Source: Marisediminicola sp040546025
Lineage (GTDB): Bacteria; Actinomycetota; Actinomycetes; Actinomycetales; Microbacteriaceae
Length of the DNA: 64,000 nt
Assembly (NCBI RefSeq): GCF_040546025.1
Contig: NZ_JBEPNA010000010.1
Span: 45,224 to 109,223 of the forward strand
Direction of reading: 5' to 3'
Shown here: piece after piece, positions 8,455-16,673 of the stretch
Layout of the letters: each line of letters begins with the position of its first letter
How positions within the stretch are numbered: position 1 is the stretch's first letter
Program-made: the position numbers and the translations under genes
The notes under the pieces: generated by a model
The model's database searches: none
What the model saw: only the letters and a program-made list of their open reading frames with translations
Told to the model about the DNA's origin: nothing

Positions 8455-8895
8455 CTACTTCTTTTCGGCGCGCCGGAGCTTGTCGGTAAGGATCTGGAGT
8501 TGGAGCAGCTCCTCGTCGGTGAGCGCCGCCCCGACCCGGTCGGAGATCGACTTCATGTGGGTCACGGCGACCCGGCGGAAGAGGTCGAAGCCGGCCGGCG
8601 TCATCTCGACGATGATCCCGCGCGCGTCGCTCGGGTCGCTCGACTTGGTCACGAGGGCCCGCGCGGCCAGACGGTCGATCAACCGGCTCACGCTCGGCTG
8701 GGTCAGTAGGAGGTACTTGTTGAGCTCCTTGATGCGCAGCCTCCACCCGGGGTGTTGCGAGAGGTTGAACAGCACGTCGTACTCGTTGAGTGACAGCTCG
8801 CTCGTCGGAAACTCGGCGTTGAGGTGCCGCATGACCGAGACCTGGGCGCGAAACAGCGATTCCCACGCGGATACCGCGACGCGCTTGTCGCTCAT
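8455..8895 (-). CDS. MarR-family transcriptional regulator
   Basis: A 146-residue dimeric winged-helix regulator. The recognition region LRIKELNKYLLLTQPSVSRL, the wing with SDPSDARG, and terminal helices for dimerisation are all in the usual places. MarR proteins generally repress genes for drug or aromatic-compound response and release DNA on ligand binding. It converges on psuK, and the gene beyond it on the same strand is 264 bases away, so its target is not obvious. A low-affinity role as a self-repressor is likely. Confidence 0.9.
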   Translation of the reverse strand: MSDKRVAVSAWESLFRAQVSVMRHLNAEFPTSELSLNEYDVLFNLSQHPGWRLRIKELNKYLLLTQPSVSRLIDRLAARALVTKSSDPSDARGIIVEMTPAGFDLFRRVAVTHMKSISDRVGAALTDEELLQLQILTDKLRRAEKK

Positions 8896-9012
8896 GGCCG
8901 GCTCATTCTCACGAACCCCACTCTACGGACATCCGTGGCAGCTCATAGCGGCTGTCGTCACACGATGCAGGTTTCGCAGAATTGCCCGCTAAGGGGTGCG
9001 TTAAACAGGATT

Positions 9013-9046
9013 GAGGGTCGGTCTCAGAGGCGAGAAACCGACCCTC
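9013..9046. terminator. Strong hairpin in the gap upstream of the MarR gene
   Basis: A perfect 10-bp inverted repeat GAGGGTCGGT/ACCGACCCTC with a 14-base loop lies in the 263-base gap 8896-9158. No gene ends here on the plus strand and no T run follows. It could end a small RNA, or act in the leader of the MarR transcript. Nothing else recognisable is in this gap. Confidence 0.4.
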
Positions 9047-9158
9047 TCCCTTGCACCAAGAGTGTCCTGCAATCACATTCCGCTTCAGTTGCCACAGCAA
9101 ACAACTTCCGCTCTATGAATGTATAACAGGTCGGTAACGAGCGCCAGTTATCCAAACG

Positions 9159-10847
9159 TTATTTTTTGGATTTTTTCTGCTGGCCCACAGAAACGGCCTC
9201 GATCGAGAACAGCGTCGTCGTGCCCGAGACCTCGTTGCCGACGGCGAGCATCGGCTGACCGGTCGCAGATTCCTTGGCTGTGATGAACGCCAGCCCCTCG
9301 GGTCCGAGGTCGCCGGCGGCCGTCAGCGCGGCGCCCTGGTCGTCGGCATCCGCGACGGAAACGGAGAAGTCTCGGTTGTTGATGTAGGTCACGAAGCGGC
9401 TCTCGGCGGGAGCGGTAATGTCATAGACGACGATTCCGCCCACCCGCTCGAGGCCGATGAACGCGTAGGTGTGCCCGCGGACCTTGCCGATCGCGAGGTT
9501 CTCCGGTTCCGGTCCCTTGTCGTCGCTGCGGCCCTCGAGGTTCGACTCGGAGTGGTTGGAGTTGAAGAAGGCCGGCTGCGCGGCGGCGGTGATCTCTTCG
9601 AGCGCGTCGCCGGAGTCGAACACCTGATCGCCGTCGGGCGTCCAAATCGAGAAGGACCTGGCGCCGAAGGCGTACAGCTCCTCGTAGCAGCCCAGCACCG
9701 CGTTGAAGCCGTTCTCGGTCGTCACGTTGAGGCGGCCGAGGTCTGCGTCTCCGGTTAAGGCGGCGAGGGGGCTCGACGCGCACACCTCGAGATCCCCGGC
9801 CCGCGCGCCCTCCTCGTAGTCGCCCCACTCGCGGGCGTCGCCCTCGTTGGCCGTGACCAGGTAGTCCCGTCCGCGCGTCGTGTAGGCGGTGATTCCGTCG
9901 GGCATGTACATGCCGAACAGGCCTGGGAAGGTGCGGATGTCGACCTCAGGCGCGCCGCGCGGGTCCCGGTCGGACGGATCGAGGCCGGCCCCAGCGACAC
10001 CATGGTCCTTGAATCCGAACGACCGGATGTCGGTGACCTCGGCGTCGGGCAGGTTGACCTCGGCGACGGCGTTCGCTTCCTGCAACACGACGTAGGCGGT
10101 CGACTTGATCACTGTGACGTATTCGGGCTCCAGCGACCGGGAGACCGGATTCGTGTCGCCGGCGATGCCCGCGAACACGCGCACCCGCTCGTCGAGAACG
10201 CGGCTGCCGCCCTGCTCGAACTCGGTGAACCCGGCGGCGCGAACGGCAGACTGGCCGGGTGCCGTGCGCGTCGTCGGCAGTGTGACGATGCTGACGGAGC
10301 CCTCCGGATCGATCGTGTAGTCGTCATTCGGTTCGCCCTCGTTGGCGACGACGGCGAAGCGTCCGTCGGGAGAGAAGGTGACCATGTCGGGGAGCGCGCC
10401 GACCGTGACCGCGCCGAGAGCGGCATCCGCCTCGTCCGCGGCCGCATCGAAAAACGCGAGAGTTCCGTTGTCGGTCTTCGTGGGCGCCTCGAGGGCAATA
10501 GCCCCCAGCCCGTCGGCACGCACGGCGACGGAGTTGGCGACGCCGTCGTTCGCGAGGCTGAACAGCTTGAGGGGCTCCGCGGGGTTGGAGACGTCGAGCA
10601 CATCGACCGTTCCCGCGAGGGCGTTCACGACGAAGAGCCGGTCGCCGAAGTACGCGACAATCTCGGCCGCCGACTCGTCGAAGACGCCGGTCTCGTAGCT
10701 CCCGATCGGCGAGAGGGTCAGCGCGGCGTCGTCAGCCGAGAGGACGACCGGGGCGGTGACCGGCTCGGCGTTCGCGGCGGGTGCGGACAGCCCCAGCAGG
10801 GCGAGAGCGAGGGCAGTGGCGAGGGGTGCGGCGCCGATTCTGGGCAT
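9159..10847 (-). CDS. Secreted choice-of-anchor I family protein (beta-propeller)
   Basis: A 562-residue exported protein. A signal peptide (to about residue 27, ANA cleavage) is followed by a beta-propeller-like body typical of choice-of-anchor I proteins: DMVTFSPDGRFAVVANEGEP, the D..IDPEGSVSIV block, YVTVIKSTAYVVLQEANAVAEV.., GITAYTTRGRDYLVTANEGD and DKGPEPENLAIG. Many such proteins lie beside alkaline phosphatases or 5'-nucleotidases and appear on the cell surface, but their activity is not established. The C-terminus is lysine-rich (QQKKSKK) with no sorting signal visible. It is transcribed alone; the winged-helix regulator upstream is on the same strand 112 bases away. Confidence 0.85.
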   Translation of the reverse strand: MPRIGAAPLATALALALLGLSAPAANAEPVTAPVVLSADDAALTLSPIGSYETGVFDESAAEIVAYFGDRLFVVNALAGTVDVLDVSNPAEPLKLFSLANDGVANSVAVRADGLGAIALEAPTKTDNGTLAFFDAAADEADAALGAVTVGALPDMVTFSPDGRFAVVANEGEPNDDYTIDPEGSVSIVTLPTTRTAPGQSAVRAAGFTEFEQGGSRVLDERVRVFAGIAGDTNPVSRSLEPEYVTVIKSTAYVVLQEANAVAEVNLPDAEVTDIRSFGFKDHGVAGAGLDPSDRDPRGAPEVDIRTFPGLFGMYMPDGITAYTTRGRDYLVTANEGDAREWGDYEEGARAGDLEVCASSPLAALTGDADLGRLNVTTENGFNAVLGCYEELYAFGARSFSIWTPDGDQVFDSGDALEEITAAAQPAFFNSNHSESNLEGRSDDKGPEPENLAIGKVRGHTYAFIGLERVGGIVVYDITAPAESRFVTYINNRDFSVSVADADDQGAALTAAGDLGPEGLAFITAKESATGQPMLAVGNEVSGTTTLFSIEAVSVGQQKKSKK

Positions 10848-10958
10848 GGTGTCTCCGATACGGGGGGCGAGCAGGGAAGCCCCTGTTTATCGACCGCCCG
10901 TGGCGACGAGGTGAACGGTGGGTGACCAGAAATCGATGCGGTGGGCAGCGCCGGAGGC

Positions 10959-11657
10959 CTAGAAGAAGTCGGGGCTCGGCGTGGAGGCGTAGCGAATCGA
11001 CACGTCGGCGTGCCGGTCGAAGCGGTAGCCGACACCGCGCACCGTTCGCACGACGTCCTCATAGGCGCCCAGCTTGGAGCGCAGGCGCCGCACGTGCACG
11101 TCGATCGTGCGCTCGTTGGGGGCGTCCTCGTCGTCGCCGTCGGACCAGAGCGCGGAGATGAGCTCCGCGCGCTCGATCGTGCGCCCCTCACGCAGCACGA
11201 GGTACTGCAGCAGCTCGAACTCCTTATAGGTGACACCGGCGGTCTCCTCATCGAGCACCAGGCGCTTGCGCGACAGGTCGATGACGACGCCGGCGCGCTT
11301 CTCCGGCTCCGGCTCGGGGGCCTGGCGGTGCTTCGCGAGCGCCGACGGGTCCTGCAGGGCGAGACGCACGACGTCCACGTCGCGCCCGCCGGCGCCGGCA
11401 GGGGCCAGTGCCACGGCGGCGTAGGTCTCCGCGGTGGGAACGAGCTGCGCGGTGAGCTTCTTGAGCTGTTCGACTATGGCGCCGAGATCGGTGCCGGCCG
11501 CGGCGGCCTTCGCGTCGTCGATGCCGACGTAGAGCACGAAGCCGCGCGGCTCGGTGCCGGCCGGCACGGCGCGAAGGTGGCGCGTGGGAGCCGGTTCGGT
11601 AGTCTCGGCGGCCGGGGTTGTGTGGGAGCGGGTCAGGTTTGCGGGTGCGAGTGACAT
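10959..11657 (-). CDS. Winged-helix regulator with OmpR/PhoB-type DNA-binding domain but no receiver
   Basis: A 232-residue protein. The C-terminal 100 residues are a full OmpR-type wHTH: the FELLQYLVLREGRTIERAEL transactivation loop, recognition helix ERTIDVHVRRLRSKLG and wing VRTVRGVGYRF. The N-terminal half has no phospho-acceptor aspartate pattern of a response regulator. It holds a short alpha/beta segment (FVLYVGIDDAKAAAAGTDLG...) and a linker, so activity is probably not set by phosphorylation. ATG 11657 has AAGGATCC upstream, preferred over an earlier GTG at 11747. Direct repeats upstream may be its own binding sites. Confidence 0.85.
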   Translation of the reverse strand: MSLAPANLTRSHTTPAAETTEPAPTRHLRAVPAGTEPRGFVLYVGIDDAKAAAAGTDLGAIVEQLKKLTAQLVPTAETYAAVALAPAGAGGRDVDVVRLALQDPSALAKHRQAPEPEPEKRAGVVIDLSRKRLVLDEETAGVTYKEFELLQYLVLREGRTIERAELISALWSDGDDEDAPNERTIDVHVRRLRSKLGAYEDVVRTVRGVGYRFDRHADVSIRYASTPSPDFF

Positions 11658-11720
11658 CGTTAACGGATCCTTGAGGGGTGTGAAGGGCCTCTGATGACGA
11701 GGGTGTGATCCTTCGGGGAA

Positions 11721-11744
11721 GTGCGGGTCGTGCAGTGCGGGTCG
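11721..11744 (-). promoter_or_regulatory. Direct repeats upstream of the winged-helix regulator
   Basis: GTGCGGGTCG occurs twice (11721-11730 and 11735-11744) with a 14-base period, 64-87 bases upstream of the regulator start codon. OmpR-type proteins bind direct repeats, so this is a candidate autoregulatory site. A separate 7-bp inverted repeat TCGTCGA/TCGACGA lies at 11780-11801 and GTGCAAG/CTTGCAC at 11911-11927. Confidence 0.35.
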
Positions 11745-11941
11745 CATCCGTTATGAAGGAGGCGGCCCGGGGAGCTCACTCGTCGAGAAGAGATTCGACG
11801 ACGGTGCGGCTCGGCAAGGATTTGGCCGTTAGGCGCACATTCGACAACACATCACGCCAGCGGTCCCACGAGCCTCAAAGGAGGTCAGGGCGTGCAGGCG
11901 AATGGTCATAGTGCAAGTGTCTTGCACGAGGGCGTGTCGTG

Positions 11942-12363
11942 TCAAGTTGCCGGTTCCGCTCCGTTGCGCGGCCACGGGGCGTCGATGGTCGCACCGAGGG
12001 ACTCGGCGATCTGCATCGCGAGCTGCCCATCGACGCGCGTGCGCCGCCAGTCGAGGCCGGCGAGCTGCACCCCGGACAGGTCGGCGCCCGTGAACACCGC
12101 GCCGTCGATCGAGGCGCCGCGGAGGGTGGCCTTCACGAGGTTCGCCCCGCGGAAGGTCGCTTTGTCGAAGCGCGTCGTGTCGTGCACCGAGGCGTGAAAG
12201 GCGGCGCCGAGGAACTCGCACCGGTCGAAGACGGCGCCCGACGTTGTGGCCTCGGTCAGGTCACAGTCGGTGAACACGCACGCCTCGAACCGCACCGCAC
12301 CGCGCCGAGCTCGCGGCCGTGCCAGTCCTCGCCGGTGAAGCGCTGGCCGCTAGACGGTGCCAT
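11942..12363 (-). pseudogene. Pentapeptide-repeat protein, frameshifted near the N-terminus
   Basis: The product would be a right-handed quadrilateral beta-helix of pentapeptide repeats (A(D/N)LXX pattern: FRGANLVKATLRGASIDGAVFTGADLSGV). The natural start, ATG 12363, overlaps the upp stop region and reads MAPSSGQRFTGEDWHGREL, but the frame is lost at the third copy of ACCGC at 12289-12303 (plus strand). Removing one 5-base copy joins it perfectly to ...RFEACVFTDCDL and gives an intact 138-residue protein. As it stands, only a GTG at 12295 could start the repeat part (117 residues), without a convincing ribosome-binding site. This could be a true pseudogene, a phase-variable state or a sequencing slip. 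Confidence 0.75.
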
Positions 12364-12982
12364 AGAGCCGGTCGCCCGCGTCGCCGAGGCCGGGCACAAT
12401 GTACCCGTGCTCGTTGAGGCGTTCGTCGAGGGACCCGAGCACGATGGTGACCTCGCGACCCTCGGTCGCCTTCTCGACGGCGGCGAGGCCCTCCGGCGCG
12501 CCGAGCAGGCACACCGCGGTGACGTCGACGGCACCGCGCGCGAACAGGTACTCGATCGCGGCGATGAGCGACCCGCCGGTCGCGAGCATCGGGTCGAGCA
12601 CGAAGCACTGGCGGTTCGAGAGGTCGTCGGGCAGGCGCTCGGCGTAGATGTCGGGCTGGAGCGTCTCCTCATTGCGGACCATGCCGAGAAAGCCGACCTC
12701 GGCGGTGGGGACGAGCTTGACCATGCCCTCGAGCATCCCGAGTCCGGCGCGGAGGATCGGCACGACGAGTGGACGCGGCAGGGCGATCGCGACGCCCTGC
12801 GTCTCGGCCACCGGGGTCTGCACGGTCACCGTCTCGACGCGCACGTTGCGTGTCGCCTCGTAGGCGAGAAGTGTCACGAGTTCCTCGGTGAGCGCGCGGA
12901 ACGTCGGCGACGAGGTCGTTTTGTCGCGGAGCACCGTCAACTTGTGGGTGATGAGCGGATGGTCGGCAACATGTACTCGCAT
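12350..12982 (-). CDS. upp: Uracil phosphoribosyltransferase
   Basis: A 210-residue enzyme that joins uracil and PRPP to make UMP in pyrimidine salvage. The PRPP loop VLDPMLATGGSLIAAIEYL, the PILRAGLGM segment and the C-terminal uracil-binding YIVPGLGDAGDRLYGT are intact, and length is normal (about 208-210). ATG 12982 lies 6 bases behind TAGATT, so its mRNA is probably leaderless. It is divergent from tadA with only 27 bases between start codons. It may use uracil released by PsuG. Confidence 0.97.
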   Translation of the reverse strand: MRVHVADHPLITHKLTVLRDKTTSSPTFRALTEELVTLLAYEATRNVRVETVTVQTPVAETQGVAIALPRPLVVPILRAGLGMLEGMVKLVPTAEVGFLGMVRNEETLQPDIYAERLPDDLSNRQCFVLDPMLATGGSLIAAIEYLFARGAVDVTAVCLLGAPEGLAAVEKATEGREVTIVLGSLDERLNEHGYIVPGLGDAGDRLYGTV

Positions 12983-12988
12983 AGGCTC

Positions 12989-12994
12989 AATCTA
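12989..12994 (-). promoter_or_regulatory. -10 box of upp, leaderless start
   Basis: TAGATT (minus strand) ends 6 bases before ATG 12982. The short divergent upp-tadA gap leaves no room for a leader. Confidence 0.55.
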
Positions 12995-13009
12995 TCGGAG
13001 GGGCGCGGG

Positions 13010-13462
13010 ATGAATGGATACAACGGCTGGATGCGCGAGGCCATCGCCGACGCCCGCCTCGCGCTCGACACGGGGGATGTGCCCGTCGCCGCGTTCGTCA
13101 TCGCCGCCGACGGCACTGTGCTCGGCCGCGGTCGCAACGAGCGGGAGCTCCACCACGACCCCACCGCGCACGCCGAGATCGTCGCGATCCGCGAGGCGGC
13201 GCGCGCGACGGGCGACTGGCACCTTACCGATGCGACCCTCGTCGTCACCCTCGAACCCTGCATCATGTGCGCCGGGGCGATCCTCTCCGCGCGCATCCCC
13301 CGCGTCGTCTTCGGCGCCTGGGACGAGAAGGCGGGGGCGGTCGGCAGCGTCTACGACCTGCTGCGCGATCGGCGGCTCAACCACCGGGTCGAGGTCGTAG
13401 CGGGTGTACTTGCAGAGGAGTGCGGCACCCTGCTGCTCGACTTCTTCCAGTCGCGCCGCTGA
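13010..13462 (+). CDS. tadA: tRNA-specific adenosine deaminase
   Basis: A 150-residue zinc enzyme that converts A34 to inosine in tRNA-Arg(ACG). The zinc and catalytic residues are all visible: His54-Ala-Glu56 and PCIMC with Cys84 and Cys87. ATG 13010 is preceded by CGGAGGGG. The substrate tRNA is encoded in this same window at 4482-4554. The gene is divergent from upp, a frequent arrangement in this family of bacteria. Confidence 0.95.
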   Translation: MNGYNGWMREAIADARLALDTGDVPVAAFVIAADGTVLGRGRNERELHHDPTAHAEIVAIREAARATGDWHLTDATLVVTLEPCIMCAGAILSARIPRVVFGAWDEKAGAVGSVYDLLRDRRLNHRVEVVAGVLAEECGTLLLDFFQSRR

Positions 13463-13474
13463 CCTGCGCATCCG

Positions 13475-14185
13475 CTACAGGGTGTCGAGCCACTCCCCGA
13501 GCATCGCGAGTGCCGCGCGCTCCATCTGCTCGGCGTAACGGTCGCGCTGCTCGAGCAGCTCCGCGGCGTCGATGCCGTGCTTCTCGAGCTCGGCGGTGCC
13601 CTGCGCGATCCACTCCTCGTACATCGTGCCGGTGAGCTCGGGGTGGAATTGCACGGCAAGGGCGTAGTCACCGAGACGGAAGGCCTCGTTGCTGTAGTCG
13701 GCCGAGCTCGCCAGCCGGGTCGCGCCGGCGGGGAGCCGGAAACTGTCGCCGTGCCACTGCATGACCGGCACACCCGCGAAGTGCCGAAGTGGAGAATCGC
13801 GCCCCGCCTCGGTGAGGTTCACTTCGCGGAAGCCGATGACCGTCGACTTGCCCTTGCTCGCGCGACCGCCGAGCGCGTGCGCGATCAATTGGGCGCCGAG
13901 ACAGAGTCCGAGGGTCGGCTTTTCGTTCTCGAGACGCTTCGCCAGGAGCTCGAGCTCGTCGACGAGATAGCCGTACTCATCGGTCTGGTACGCGCCCATG
14001 TCGCCACCCAGCACCACCACGAGGTCGGCGTCGATCATCTCGACGCTGCCCGGGCCTAGGTCACTCGCGTCGATGGTGGTGATCTCGTAGCCGCGCTCGC
14101 GCAGCAGGCCGTCGAAGCTGCCGAGGTGGGCAATGTCGAGGTGGCGGATCACGACGGCGGCCCTGCCGGTTGCGATGGTTCCCAT
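13475..14185 (-). CDS. Class I glutamine amidotransferase-like protein
   Basis: A 236-residue protein with the GATase-1 fold. The nucleophile elbow GLCLGAQL (Cys95) and the HPE motif (His181, Glu183) complete the catalytic triad. It resembles stand-alone GMP-synthase-like amidotransferases of actinobacteria, which hydrolyse gamma-glutamyl amides (for example gamma-glutamyl-GABA or gamma-glutamylpolyamines) or donate ammonia to an unknown partner. It overlaps the CDF gene by one base (TAATG), so the two are translationally coupled. The link between the two activities is not known. Confidence 0.85.
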   Translation of the reverse strand: MGTIATGRAAVVIRHLDIAHLGSFDGLLRERGYEITTIDASDLGPGSVEMIDADLVVVLGGDMGAYQTDEYGYLVDELELLAKRLENEKPTLGLCLGAQLIAHALGGRASKGKSTVIGFREVNLTEAGRDSPLRHFAGVPVMQWHGDSFRLPAGATRLASSADYSNEAFRLGDYALAVQFHPELTGTMYEEWIAQGTAELEKHGIDAAELLEQRDRYAEQMERAALAMLGEWLDTL

Positions 14186-15147
14186 TAGTCGGCCGCCTTA
14201 ATAACGATCGCGTCGGTCGGTGGATTCTCGGTGGAGTGGTCGACGTAGATGTCGGGTTCGAGATAGATCACGCGCGCTACCGGAACCGCCTCGCGGATCC
14301 GCGCCTCGACCGCGTTGATCGACGCGGCGATGTCGGTGAGCCTCGACTGGCTCGCGAGTGCAATCTTCGCGGCGACGAGCAGCTCATCCGGTCCGAGGTA
14401 CAGGGTCTTCATGTGGATCAGCGCATCGACCTCGGGGTCGGCGTTGATGGCGTCGCGAATTTTCACCGCATCCGCGGCGCTCGCCCCCTCGCCCAGCAGG
14501 AGGCTCTTCGTCTCGATGCCGAGAATGATCGCAACCACAATGAGCAGGGCGCCGATTGCGAGGGTGCCGATGGCATCGAAGACGCTGTCATCGCTGATGA
14601 TCGTCAGCCCGACGCCGGTCAGCGCGAAGACGAGGCCCAGCAGGGCCGCGAGATCCTCGAGCAGCACGACGGGAAGCTCCGGTGCCTTCGAGCGGCGCAC
14701 GAATTCGACCCAGCTCTGCCTGCCGCGCACGAGGTTCGACTCGCGCACGGCGGTGCGCAGCGAGAACGACTCGAGCACGATCGCGATCACCAGCACGAGG
14801 ATCGGCAGCCAGGCGTTCTCGAGTGGATGCGGGTTGGCCAGCTTCTCGATCCCCTCGTAGATGGAAAACATCCCGCCGATGCTGAACAGGATGATCGACA
14901 CCACGAACGCATAGACATAGCGTTCGCGTCCGTAGCCGAACGGATGCTCGGGAGTGGCGGCGCGCTTCGCCCTGACCCCGCCGCGGAGCAGGAGAACCTG
15001 GTTGCTCGTGTCGGCGAGGGAGTGCACGCCCTCAGCGAGCATCGCGCTCGACCCGGAGAAGAACCAGGCAATGAACTTGGTGATCGCGATGCCGAGGTTG
15101 GCAAACAGTGCCGCGACGATTGCCTTGTTTCCGCCAGATGCGCTCAT
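14185..15147 (-). CDS. Cation diffusion facilitator family transporter
   Basis: A 320-residue inner-membrane metal/proton antiporter. Six helices are followed by a cytoplasmic domain. The TM2 metal motif HSLAD (His42, Asp46) is present. TM5 has EDLAALLG (164-171) in place of the zinc-type HxxxD, which suggests a different metal or altered specificity. The C-terminal ferredoxin-like domain runs from about residue 225. It has a 6-base spaced TAGGAT box before ATG 15147. The promoter region is shared with the divergent proC. Confidence 0.9.
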   Translation of the reverse strand: MSASGGNKAIVAALFANLGIAITKFIAWFFSGSSAMLAEGVHSLADTSNQVLLLRGGVRAKRAATPEHPFGYGRERYVYAFVVSIILFSIGGMFSIYEGIEKLANPHPLENAWLPILVLVIAIVLESFSLRTAVRESNLVRGRQSWVEFVRRSKAPELPVVLLEDLAALLGLVFALTGVGLTIISDDSVFDAIGTLAIGALLIVVAIILGIETKSLLLGEGASAADAVKIRDAINADPEVDALIHMKTLYLGPDELLVAAKIALASQSRLTDIAASINAVEARIREAVPVARVIYLEPDIYVDHSTENPPTDAIVIKAAD

Positions 15148-15153
15148 GGCCCA

Positions 15154-15163
15154 ATCCTAGGAT
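15154..15163. promoter_or_regulatory. Shared palindromic -10 region of the CDF gene and proC
   Basis: The palindrome ATCCTAGGAT contains a TAGGAT box on each strand. The minus-strand box (15154-15159) is 6 bases from ATG 15147 and the plus-strand box (15158-15163) is 6 bases from ATG 15170. The two promoters overlap, so polymerase can occupy only one at a time. Confidence 0.6.
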
Positions 15164-15169
15164 GGGCAG

Positions 15170-15994
15170 ATGGTCAACCTTCCTTCAATCGCAATTCTCG
15201 GCACCGGCTCGATGGGCGGGGCGATCCTCAGCGGGCTGCTCGCGCCCGGGGTGACCGTTGACGGCGGCATCCGGGTCACCAACCGATCCGAGCGGAAGGC
15301 GGCGGCCCTGCGCTCGCCCTCCGTCACGAGCCTCGCCATCGAGAAGGACCGCGGCGCCAACCTCGCGGCGGTGGCCGGGGCCCGCGTCGTGCTCGTCGCC
15401 GTCAAGCCGCACATGGTGCCGGACCTCCTGCGGGAGATCTCAGGTGCGATCGACCCGGGCGCGATCGTCGTGAGCGTCGCGGCCGGAGTGCGGATCGACA
15501 CGATGCAGGCGATCGTCGATGTGCCGGTGCTCCGTGCAATGCCGAACACGCCCGCGACGGTCGGCCGTGCGGTGACCGGGGTGAGCGCGGGGGACCGCGC
15601 ATCCGACGCGGATGTCGCGGTCGTGACCGCCCTGTTCGGCACCGTCGGTTCCGTGCTCGAGGTGCCGGAGAGTCGGATCGACGCTCTCAGCGCCATCTCG
15701 GGTTCAGGTCCCGCCTACGTGTTCCTGCTCATCGAGGAGCTCGAGCGCACGGCCTTCAAGCTCGGCTTCACCCGGCAGGAGTCTCGACTCATGGTCGAGA
15801 ACACGTTCCTCGGCGCCTCCGAGCTGCTCGCGGCCTCGGGGGAGACGCCGGCAGAGCTGCGCCGCCGGGTGACGAGCCCCAAGGGCACCACCGAGCGCGC
15901 GATCGAGGTTCTCGAGGAGGCCGGGCTCTCCGCGCTGTTCGACAGGGCGACGGATGCCGCGATCAGGCGGGCGGGTGAGCTGGCGGCGTCCTGA
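15170..15994 (+). CDS. proC: Pyrroline-5-carboxylate reductase
   Basis: A 274-residue enzyme for the last step of proline synthesis, reducing 1-pyrroline-5-carboxylate with NAD(P)H. The Rossmann motif GTGSMGGAI lies at 11-19. The C-terminal dimer domain has SGSGPAYVF and the signature around RRRVTSPKGTTERAIEVLEEAGL. The length is typical. ATG 15170 follows a leaderless-type TAGGAT box. Confidence 0.95.
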   Translation: MVNLPSIAILGTGSMGGAILSGLLAPGVTVDGGIRVTNRSERKAAALRSPSVTSLAIEKDRGANLAAVAGARVVLVAVKPHMVPDLLREISGAIDPGAIVVSVAAGVRIDTMQAIVDVPVLRAMPNTPATVGRAVTGVSAGDRASDADVAVVTALFGTVGSVLEVPESRIDALSAISGSGPAYVFLLIEELERTAFKLGFTRQESRLMVENTFLGASELLAASGETPAELRRRVTSPKGTTERAIEVLEEAGLSALFDRATDAAIRRAGELAAS

Positions 15995-16001
15995 GCCGCG
16001 C

Positions 16002-16673
16002 TCAGGCCTGGAGGGCGGCGAACTTCTCGATGTCGACGGAGTTGCCGCTCACGATGATGAGGTCGTGGTTGGAGATGACCGAATCGGGCGTCGCATAGGT
16101 GAATTCCTTGCCGGGCGACTTCACCCCGACGACGGTGATGCCGTACTTGCGGCGGACACTCGACTCGGCCAGGCTCACCCCGCGAATCGGCTTGGGCGGG
16201 TACATCTTCACGATCGCGAAGTCGTCGTCGAACTCGATGAAGTCGATCATGCGGCCGGAGACGAGGTGCGCGACGCGCTCGCCGGCCTCGGCCTCCGGGT
16301 AGATGACGTGGTTCGCGCCGATTCGCGCGAGGATCTTGCCGTGCGACTGGCTGATCGCCTTTGCCCAGATCTGCGGGATCTTGAGGTCGACGAGGTTCGC
16401 GGTGATGAGCACGCTCGCCTCGACGGACGAGCCGACCGCGACGACGGCGACCGCGAAGTCCTGCGCGCCGATCTGGCGGAGGGCGTCGATGCTGCGCGCA
16501 TCCGCCTGAACCGCGTGGGTGACCCGCTCCGACCACTTCTGCACGAGGCCCGCATTCTCGTCGACGGCGAGCACCTCGCGGTCGAGCCGGTCGAGTTGGC
16601 CCGCGGTGGCAGCACCGAATCGGCCGAGGCCGATGATCAGCACGGGGGCGTCGTGGGGGATGCGCTCAACCAA
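16002..16673 (-). CDS. ktrA: Potassium uptake protein KtrA (RCK/TrkA-N subunit)
   Basis: A 223-residue cytosolic gating subunit. The RCK_N Rossmann motif GLGRFG (15-20) binds nucleotide, and the RCK_C domain occupies about residues 140-223. I chose TTG 16673, which overlaps the upstream ktrB by 8 bases and has AAGAAAGG as ribosome-binding site. This gives the KtrA size (about 222), while the open frame to 16727 would place the start within ktrB. It works with KtrB as a nucleotide- and cation-regulated potassium channel/transporter. Confidence 0.88.
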   Translation of the reverse strand: MVERIPHDAPVLIIGLGRFGAATAGQLDRLDREVLAVDENAGLVQKWSERVTHAVQADARSIDALRQIGAQDFAVAVVAVGSSVEASVLITANLVDLKIPQIWAKAISQSHGKILARIGANHVIYPEAEAGERVAHLVSGRMIDFIEFDDDFAIVKMYPPKPIRGVSLAESSVRRKYGITVVGVKSPGKEFTYATPDSVISNHDLIIVSGNSVDIEKFAALQA

